DNA from: Streptomyces sp. NBC_01754
GTDB taxonomy: Bacteria; Actinomycetota; Actinomycetes; Streptomycetales; Streptomycetaceae
Length of the DNA stretch: 64,000 nucleotides
Assembly: GCF_035918015.1 (NCBI RefSeq)
Contig: NZ_CP109132.1
Location: 558,001-622,000, forward strand
Direction: 5' to 3'
Below the pieces are notes generated by a model. It was not told the origin of the DNA. It worked only from the letters and a program-made list of their open reading frames with translations, and did no database searches. A program made the position numbers and the translations under genes. This document shows, piece by piece, positions 57,994 to 64,000 of the stretch (the first letter of the stretch is position 1; each line of letters starts with the position of its first letter).

Positions 57994-60429
57994 TCATCCG
58001 ACCCTGATCCCGATGATGCAGGTGTCGTCGTCCGTGTCGGACTCGCTGTGGGTGAGCAGCCGGTCCAGCCGCCGTTCGAGGGTGGGGGCCGGCGCACCCG
58101 CCGTGGCGAGGAGCTGGGTGAGGGAGTCCTGGACGGTGGTGTCCCGGCGCTCGATGAGCCCGTCGGTGTACATCAGCAGGGTGTCGGACGCCTTGAGCTG
58201 GATCTCCTCCTCCTGGTAGTCGGCCTCGGCGAGGGCGCCGAGCAGCAGCCCCTTGAGCAGCGGCAGCGTGGTGGCCTCCGTACCCCGTACCAGAACGGGC
58301 GGCAGGTGTCCGGCCCTGGCCCAGCGCAGGACGCGGGTCTCCGGGTCGAACAGGCCGCAGACCACCGTCGCGGTGACCTGCTCGGTGAGGTGGTGGGCCA
58401 CGATGTTCAGCCAGGACAGGAGCTGACCGGGGCCCGCGCCGGTGATGGCGAGTCCGCGCAGGGCGTTGCGCAGGACGACCATTCCCGTGGCGGCCTTGAT
58501 GCCGTGGCCGGCGATGTCGCCGACGCACAGCAGTATCTGCTGGGAGGGCAGCACGACGGCGTCGTACCAGTCGCCGCCGACCTGGGCCTCCGACTCCGCC
58601 GGCCGGTAGCGTACGGCGACCTCGAGGCCTGGAGCGTCGAGCGGGGCCTGGGCCGGCGGCATGATGGCGTGCTGGAGTTGCAGGGTCAGCCGGTTGCGCT
58701 CGGCGGATTCCTGCTCCGAGTGCGCGAGCTGGTCGCGGGTGGCGGCCAGGGCGACCTCGGTCCAGTGCTGCGACGAGATGTCCTGGTAGGCGCCGCGGAC
58801 CGCGAGCAGGCGGTCGTCCGCGTCGAGCACGGGTTCGGCGATGACCCGGATGTGGCGCGTCACCCCGTCGGGACGCATCAGGCGGAAGGCGGTCGAGGCC
58901 GGCTGGCGGTGGTGGAGCACGGCCCGAAGGAAGCGGCCGATGACCACGGCGTCGTCCGCGTGGGCGTGGCCGGTGAGGTCCTGGAGAGAGACCGGCGGCT
59001 CGGTGGCGGCCCGGCCGTACAGGGAGAAGAGGGACCCGTTCCAGGTGATCCGGCCGGTGACGAGGTTCTCCTCGAACCCTCCGATACGGCCGAGGCGCTG
59101 CGCGTGCTGGAGCAGGCTGGCGAGCCGGGCCGCCTCGTCCTCGATGCGCCAGATCAGCAGGACGCTGCCGTGGTGGCGGGTGATGCTGAGGTCGGCGACG
59201 GACGAGAGGGGCACCGCGTCGACGAGGGCGGTCAGCGTCATCCGCCGGGCGCGGAAGGGTTCCCCGGTGGCGTAGACGCGTTCGGCCTTCTCGAGGAGTT
59301 CGCTGTCGCCGGCGGCCATGGGGTAGGCCTCCAGCAGCAGGGCGCCGCTGACGGCGCCGCGCGGCCGGCCGGCGGGGTCCAGGAAGTGGCTGTTGACGTG
59401 CCGGATGCGGAAGTCGACGAGGGTGCCCTCGGCGTCGAGGTGCGGCGTGAGTACGAGGGCCGGGTCGTACAGCCCCTCGGACAGGTCCATCAGCTCCGAG
59501 ATGTCCGGCGTGTCCCGGCCGTCCGGGTGCCGCGCACCGGTGGCGGGCAGGCTTTCGAGGGTGTGGGCGCACAGCTCGGCCAGTGCCTCGATCTGCCGGA
59601 GCACGGCCGGTGGCTGCTCGGGCAGCCGCCGCGGCCAGCAGATCTCCAGGACGCCGTACACGCGGCCCCCGGTACCGGCGGGGAGGGCCACCCGGCCCCC
59701 GTCCGGGGTCTGCCGGTGCCCGACGGAGGGAACGCCCGCCTCGGCCAGGGAGTCGGTCCGGACCATGCGCAGGCCGGTGAGCGCGTGGCGGGCCACGGTC
59801 GCCACACCGGGCGGGACGTAGCGCCAGCGGTCCGCCTCGTCGGCGCTGAACCCGGCATGGCCGCACAGGGTGAGGGAGCCGTCCGATCCGGCCGCCCAGA
59901 CGGCGACGGCCGTGGCGCCGAGGGGTGCGAGCGCGTGTTCCAGGAGGGACTCGGCGACCGCCTGGGTGTCGCTCGCGGCGAGAGCGGCGCACTCGGCGGT
60001 GCGCAGGCGTACGGCGACGGAGCTGTCACCGCTCCCGGCCCCGTCACCGGTCCCGGTGTTCGCCTGCCGTACGAAGTCGTCCGCCACCTGGGCGACCTGG
60101 TCACGGGCGGCCTGGTTGACGATGTCCGCGGCCAGTTCGAGCGGCGACATCCCGGTCTGGGCCGCGAGTTCGGAGAGCTGGCGGGCGGCCTGGACCGGCC
60201 CGCAGCGCAGCCGCTCGATCAGCACGCCCTTCGCCAGCTCGACCAGGGCGCGCCCGTCGGCCTCGGCCTGCGCCGCCCTGACCTCGGCCCGCAGCCGTTT
60301 CACCGTGGCGGCCAACCGCCCGACGGTGGACGCGGAACGCCCGCCGCCGGCGGACCCGGCGATCGCGTCGGCCGGGCCGGCGGGGCGGGGCAGGCCGGTG
60401 GCGCCCTCGCCGACGGCCTCGCGGGTCAC
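57994..60429 (-). CDS. ANTAR-GAF-PAS-SpoIIE phosphatase, coupled to the hybrid kinase
   Basis: An 811-residue soluble protein. The N-terminus carries an ANTAR-like RNA-binding module (about 40-110; RALVELAKGVLIERLRCGPVQAARQLSELAAQTGMS), followed by GAF (about 150-300), two PAS-like domains (about 320-430 and 440-560; GGFEENLVTGRITWNGSLFSLYG, RHIRVIAEPVLDADD) and a PP2C phosphatase (about 590-805; GGDWYDAV, GDIAGHG, MYTDGLIER, DDDTCIIGI). The GTG at 60429 overlaps the kinase stop (GTGA), so it is translated with the kinase. ANTAR domains bind paired RNA hairpins to prevent termination; phosphatases of this type act on anti-sigma antagonists. Both activities in one chain is notable. Confidence 0.9.
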   Translation of the reverse strand: MTREAVGEGATGLPRPAGPADAIAGSAGGGRSASTVGRLAATVKRLRAEVRAAQAEADGRALVELAKGVLIERLRCGPVQAARQLSELAAQTGMSPLELAADIVNQAARDQVAQVADDFVRQANTGTGDGAGSGDSSVAVRLRTAECAALAASDTQAVAESLLEHALAPLGATAVAVWAAGSDGSLTLCGHAGFSADEADRWRYVPPGVATVARHALTGLRMVRTDSLAEAGVPSVGHRQTPDGGRVALPAGTGGRVYGVLEICWPRRLPEQPPAVLRQIEALAELCAHTLESLPATGARHPDGRDTPDISELMDLSEGLYDPALVLTPHLDAEGTLVDFRIRHVNSHFLDPAGRPRGAVSGALLLEAYPMAAGDSELLEKAERVYATGEPFRARRMTLTALVDAVPLSSVADLSITRHHGSVLLIWRIEDEAARLASLLQHAQRLGRIGGFEENLVTGRITWNGSLFSLYGRAATEPPVSLQDLTGHAHADDAVVIGRFLRAVLHHRQPASTAFRLMRPDGVTRHIRVIAEPVLDADDRLLAVRGAYQDISSQHWTEVALAATRDQLAHSEQESAERNRLTLQLQHAIMPPAQAPLDAPGLEVAVRYRPAESEAQVGGDWYDAVVLPSQQILLCVGDIAGHGIKAATGMVVLRNALRGLAITGAGPGQLLSWLNIVAHHLTEQVTATVVCGLFDPETRVLRWARAGHLPPVLVRGTEATTLPLLKGLLLGALAEADYQEEEIQLKASDTLLMYTDGLIERRDTTVQDSLTQLLATAGAPAPTLERRLDRLLTHSESDTDDDTCIIGIRVG

Positions 60430-63400
60430 GACTCCACCGGCGCTTCGCCGGAGCGCGGGCCCAGCCACCGGCGTACGCAGGCGATGAGGTCGTCGGCGTC
60501 CAGCGGCTTGGTGACGTAGTCGCTGGCTCCGGCCGCGAGGCTCTTCTCGCGGTCCCCCGGCATCGCCTTGGCGGTGACGCTGACGATGGGCAGGTCGGCG
60601 TGGGCCGGTACCTCCCGGATCTTCGTCGTCGCGGTGTAGCCGTCCATCTCCGGCATCATCACGTCCATCAGGATGAGGTCGATGCCGGGGTGCTCCCTGA
60701 GGGCCTCGATGCCCTCGATGCCGTTCTCCGCGTGCAGGACGTCGACACCGTGCAGTTCCAGGATGCCGCTGAGCGCGTAGAGGTTGCGGGCGTCGTCGTC
60801 GACGACGAGCACGGTGCGGCCGCGCAGACTGTCGTCGACGGCCTGCGGGGCCTGCGGGTGGCTCTCCTCGCCGCGCACCAGGGGCACGACGGCTCCGGGC
60901 CGTTCGGCCGACAGGTGCAGCGCGATGCGTTCGCGCAGTTCGTCGAGGCTGGAGAGGAGTTCCAGCGGGCGGGGGCCGCCCCGGGACCGGAGCGCCCGCT
61001 CCCGGGCCGCGTCCGTACGCCGGTTGTTGTGGGCGAGCACGGGGACGGTCTTCAGGGCGGGGTCGCCGTCCATCGCGTCCAGGAAACGCGTCGCCCCGTC
61101 GCCGGCCATGTCGAGTTCGAGGACCACGCAGTGGAAGGGCGCGGCGGCCAGCGCGCTCGCGGCGTCCTGCGGCCCGGCCGCGGTGATCACCTCGACGTCC
61201 TCGCGGTCGTGGCCGCCGGTGAGTTCGGCGACCGCGCTCTCGGCGACGAGGGAGAGCAGTCCGCGCGGACGCTCCTCGATCACCAGCAGCCTGCGCGGTG
61301 CGCGCGGCTCCGGTTCCGCCGGACCGGCCGGCCTGCGGCGCCCGGAGGGCTCGGCGGTGGCCGGGGAGTCGGCGGCGGATGCCTCGGGCGACGGAGCGGC
61401 CTGGTCCTGGAAGTCCGTGCGTGCGACGGGCAAATACAGGGTGAACGTGCTGCCCCGGCCGGGCGTGCTCCGGGCGGTGAGGGAACCACCGAGGAGATGG
61501 GCGATCTCCCGGCTGATGGACAGGCCCAGACCGGTGCCCCCGTACTTGCGGCTGGTCGTGCCGTCCGCCTGCTGGAACGCCCCGAAGATGGTCTCCAGCT
61601 GCTGTTCGGCGATCCCGATCCCGGTGTCCGTCACCCGGAAGGCCACGACGCCGCCTCCTCGGTGCGCCGAGGCCGGGATCTCGTCGTCGGCCGCCGGTTC
61701 GATGTGCAGTCCGACACTGCCGCGCTCGGTGAACTTGACCGCGTTGGAGATCAGGTTCCGCAGGACCTGCCCCAGGCGCGAGTCGTCGGTGAGCAGGTCC
61801 ACCGGGACGCCGGGGGCGGTGCTGATGGTGAAGGTGAGGCTCTTCTGTGTGGTCATCGGCCGGAACGTGGCCTCGACGTAGTCGAGGAGCCGGCGCAGTG
61901 GGAAGCGTTCCGGGTTGAGGTCCATCTTCCCGGCCTCGACCTTCGACAGGTCGAGGATGTCGTTGATCAGCTGGAGCAGATCGCTGCCCGCGGAGTGGAT
62001 GATGCCGGCGTACTCGACCTGCTTGACGGTGAGGTTGCGGGTCGGGTTCTGGGCGAGCAGCTGCGCGAGGATGAGGAGACTGTTGAGCGGAGTGCGCAGT
62101 TCGTGGCTCATGTTGGCCAGGAACTCGGACTTGTAGGTCGAGGCCAGCGAGAGCTGCTGGGCACGCTCCTCCAGTTCCTGGCGTGCCTGCTCGATCTCCA
62201 GGTTCTTCGCCTCGATGTCGCTGTTCTGCGCCGCCAGCAGGGCTGCCTTCTCCTCCAGTTCGGCGTTGGAGCGCTGCAACTCGTCCTGCTGCACCTGGAG
62301 TTCCGCGGACCGGGACTGGAGCTCACCGGTGAGGCGCTGAGACTCGCCGAGGAGCTCGTCGGTACGGGCGTTGGCCACGATGGTGTTGACGTTGACGCCC
62401 ACCATCTCCATGAGCTGTTCGAGAAAGTCCCGGTGGATCGGGGTGAAGGCGGTGAACGAGGCGAGCTCGATGACGCCGAGCACCTGGTCGTCGACGATGA
62501 CGGGCAGCACGATCAGGCTGCCCGGGGGCATCGGGCCGAGGCCCGAGGAGATGCTGATGCGGTCGCCGGGGACACCGTCCGCCGCGATGGTGCGGCGGCT
62601 GCGGGCGGCCTGGCCGACGAGCGACTCCCCCATCTTGAAGCGGTCGTGGCCGTTGCCGCCGGCCGGGCGGCCGTAGGACCCGACGACGCGCAGTTCGGTA
62701 CCCTCGGGTGTCTCCTCGGCGAGGTAGAAGGCACCGTACTGGGCGGCGACCAGTGGAGTCAGCTCCTCCATGACCAGTTCACCGACGGCCTCCAGGTCGC
62801 GGTGGCCCTGCATCAGTCCGGAGACGCGGGCGAGGTTGGACTTCAGCCAGTCCTGTTCCTGGTTGGCCCGGGTCGTCTCGCGCAGTGAGCCGACCATCGA
62901 GTTGATGTTGTCCTTCAACTCCGCGACCTCGCCGGACGCGTCGACGGTGATGGACCGGGTCAGGTCGCCCTCGGCCACGGCGCTGGCGACCTCGGCGATG
63001 GCCCGTACCTGCCGGGTGAGGTTGCCGGCGAGTTCGTTGACGTTCTCGGTGAGGCGCTTCCAGGTGCCCGCGACGTTCGGTACGCGGGCCTGGCCGCCGA
63101 GGCGGCCCTCGGTGCCGACCTCCCGGGCGACCCGGGTCACCTCGTCCGCGAAGGCGGACAGGGTGTCCACCATGGTGTTGATGACCTCGGCCAGGGCCGC
63201 GATCTCGCCCTCGGCGTCCACGGTGATCTTCCGCGACAGATCACCGCGTGCCACAGCGGTGGCCACCTGCGCGATGGACCGTACCTGCCCGGTCAGATTG
63301 GACGCCATCACGTTGACGTTGTCCGTGAGGTCCTTCCACGTACCGGAGGCGCCCCGGACGGTGGCCTGGCCACCGAGCTTGCCCTCGGTGCCGACCTCGC

Positions 63401-63911
63401 GGGCGACCCGGGTCACCTCGGCGGCGAACGCGGACAGCTGATCGACCATCGTGTTGATGGTCTTCTTCAGTTCGAGGATCTCGCCCCGGGCGTCGACGTC
63501 GATCTTCTGCGAGAGGTCGCCCCTGGCCACCGCGGTCGCCACGTGCGCGATGTCGCGGACCTGGGTGGTCAGGTTGCCCGCCATGGCGTTGACCGAGTCG
63601 GTCAGATCGGCCCACGTCCCCGAGACGCCCGGCACCTCGGCCTGGCCGCCGAGGGTCCCTTCCGTGCCGACCTCGCGGGCGACCCGGGTCACCTCGGAGG
63701 TGAACAGCGCGAGCTGGTCGACCATGCCGTTGAACACGGTGGCGATCTCACCGAGCAGGCCCTCCGCCTCGTCCGGCAGCCGTGTACCGAAGTCCCCGTC
63801 GCGCACCGCCGTCAGCCCGGCCAGCAACTGCCGTAGCTCCGGCTCACCCACCTTGCCCGTCTCACGCGTGCGTTGCGCCGGACGCGGGTTCCCCGCCGTC
63901 GTCTCCGCCAT
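60426..63911 (-). CDS. Soluble multi-HAMP hybrid histidine kinase
   Basis: A 1161-residue kinase with no transmembrane segment. Four HAMP units in about 92-residue repeats occupy residues 25-345 (repeated [17 protein letters not shown] and [14 protein letters not shown]). They are followed by GAF (about 350-500), a long coiled coil (about 505-585), HisKA with H603 ([11 protein letters not shown]), HATPase ([23 protein letters not shown]), a degenerate receiver lacking the phosphoryl Asp (about 880-1000) and a full receiver with D1083 ([13 protein letters not shown]) and K1135 (VTKPL). The HAMP array resembles fungal group III osmosensor kinases. It is the first gene of a pair with the ANTAR-phosphatase. 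The promoter is cut off or lies in the last 90 bases of the window. Confidence 0.94.
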   Translation of the reverse strand: MAETTAGNPRPAQRTRETGKVGEPELRQLLAGLTAVRDGDFGTRLPDEAEGLLGEIATVFNGMVDQLALFTSEVTRVAREVGTEGTLGGQAEVPGVSGTWADLTDSVNAMAGNLTTQVRDIAHVATAVARGDLSQKIDVDARGEILELKKTINTMVDQLSAFAAEVTRVAREVGTEGKLGGQATVRGASGTWKDLTDNVNVMASNLTGQVRSIAQVATAVARGDLSRKITVDAEGEIAALAEVINTMVDTLSAFADEVTRVAREVGTEGRLGGQARVPNVAGTWKRLTENVNELAGNLTRQVRAIAEVASAVAEGDLTRSITVDASGEVAELKDNINSMVGSLRETTRANQEQDWLKSNLARVSGLMQGHRDLEAVGELVMEELTPLVAAQYGAFYLAEETPEGTELRVVGSYGRPAGGNGHDRFKMGESLVGQAARSRRTIAADGVPGDRISISSGLGPMPPGSLIVLPVIVDDQVLGVIELASFTAFTPIHRDFLEQLMEMVGVNVNTIVANARTDELLGESQRLTGELQSRSAELQVQQDELQRSNAELEEKAALLAAQNSDIEAKNLEIEQARQELEERAQQLSLASTYKSEFLANMSHELRTPLNSLLILAQLLAQNPTRNLTVKQVEYAGIIHSAGSDLLQLINDILDLSKVEAGKMDLNPERFPLRRLLDYVEATFRPMTTQKSLTFTISTAPGVPVDLLTDDSRLGQVLRNLISNAVKFTERGSVGLHIEPAADDEIPASAHRGGGVVAFRVTDTGIGIAEQQLETIFGAFQQADGTTSRKYGGTGLGLSISREIAHLLGGSLTARSTPGRGSTFTLYLPVARTDFQDQAAPSPEASAADSPATAEPSGRRRPAGPAEPEPRAPRRLLVIEERPRGLLSLVAESAVAELTGGHDREDVEVITAAGPQDAASALAAAPFHCVVLELDMAGDGATRFLDAMDGDPALKTVPVLAHNNRRTDAARERALRSRGGPRPLELLSSLDELRERIALHLSAERPGAVVPLVRGEESHPQAPQAVDDSLRGRTVLVVDDDARNLYALSGILELHGVDVLHAENGIEGIEALREHPGIDLILMDVMMPEMDGYTATTKIREVPAHADLPIVSVTAKAMPGDREKSLAAGASDYVTKPLDADDLIACVRRWLGPRSGEAPVES

Positions 63912-64000
63912 GGCCCGTCCTCAGTAGGCTCGCCGGCACCCGCCGGAAGACGGCATGCCCCCGGCGGCCCGCGCCGCGAGCCGCCCCTCCGGCGTCCCCC

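Noticed and set aside
60600..62888. Open frame of 762 codons opposite the hybrid kinase gene
   Set aside because: Antisense shadow of a high-GC gene; no domains, repetitive Gly/Asp/Glu composition.
1..64000. tRNA, rRNA and CRISPR loci
   Set aside because: No T-loop-like GGTTCGAATCC with matching acceptor stems, no rRNA-like segments and no regularly spaced repeats were noticed. The reading was by eye, so a single tRNA could be missed.

Overview
The window reads as chromosomal DNA of a Streptomyces (or very close actinomycete). The base composition is strongly GC-biased, GTG and TTG starts are common, and many adjacent genes overlap by ATGA or GTGA. The gene families are typical of the genus: a WhiB-like protein, an XRE-DUF5753 regulator paired with a HATPase anti-sigma-like protein, four SpoIIE/PP2C-type phosphatases, DUF6221, DUF1232, two sigma-B-like promoters (GNNT-N14/15-GGGTAY) and carbohydrate ABC importers, one of them without its own ATPase. 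I saw no rRNA, tRNA, CRISPR array or prophage.

Layout. 1-5.7 kb: a minus-strand YtfQRT/YjfF-like sugar importer (binding protein, double ATPase, two permeases) followed by a LacI regulator cut by the window edge, with promoter and operators upstream. 6-8.2 kb: a phytanoyl-CoA-type Fe/2-oxoglutarate dioxygenase divergent from a second LacI regulator, with a perfect 16-bp operator between them. 8.2-11.4 kb: an accessory patch with an APH(6)/hydroxyurea-type kinase, a VOC protein, a decayed DUF6221 gene, a transposase fragment, an 18-bp perfect hairpin and unknown genes. 11.4-14 kb: a small membrane protein divergent from an SPFH-GYF protein and a zinc-ribbon membrane protein. 14.3-17.7 kb: nitrilase, TnpB (IS605) remnant, and a TetR / Tet(X)-like flavin monooxygenase pair. 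17.9-21.2 kb: a secreted PA14-GH2-LamG glycosidase. 21.7-26.1 kb: DUF1232, WhiB, XRE/HATPase pair, RNase HI, cyclophilin, DUF6221.

26.2-37.7 kb: two multidomain SpoIIE phosphatases flank a polyol-use operon (DeoR regulator, binding protein, two permeases, zinc dehydrogenase, PfkB kinase) that lacks an ATPase and probably borrows MsiK. 38.3-40.9 kb: an AurF-like diiron oxygenase with a ferredoxin-fused NADPH reductase. 40.9-48.3 kb: XdhC, a stress-type small protein behind a sigma-B-like promoter, an FAD-Rieske oxidoreductase, a BlaI-M56 pair and two coupled CNNM/CorC membrane proteins. 48.3-53.3 kb: aldo-keto reductase, an MFS exporter divergent from a MarR regulator, and catalase. 53.4-57.9 kb: a membrane-anchored PP2C phosphatase, an epimerase, another small sigma-B-type gene, an iron-box-controlled YncE-like beta-propeller and a TetR. 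58-63.9 kb: a soluble multi-HAMP hybrid histidine kinase translationally coupled to an ANTAR-GAF-PAS-PP2C phosphatase.

The dominant theme is stress and carbon-source sensing: four phosphatases, one hybrid kinase, an anti-sigma-like ATPase and two sigma-B-type promoters suggest partner-switching control, mixed with sugar uptake operons each controlled by a local LacI or DeoR repressor. The least-described units are the SPFH/zinc-ribbon module, the diiron oxygenase-reductase pair and the kinase/ANTAR-phosphatase pair. No unit is certainly a new system.
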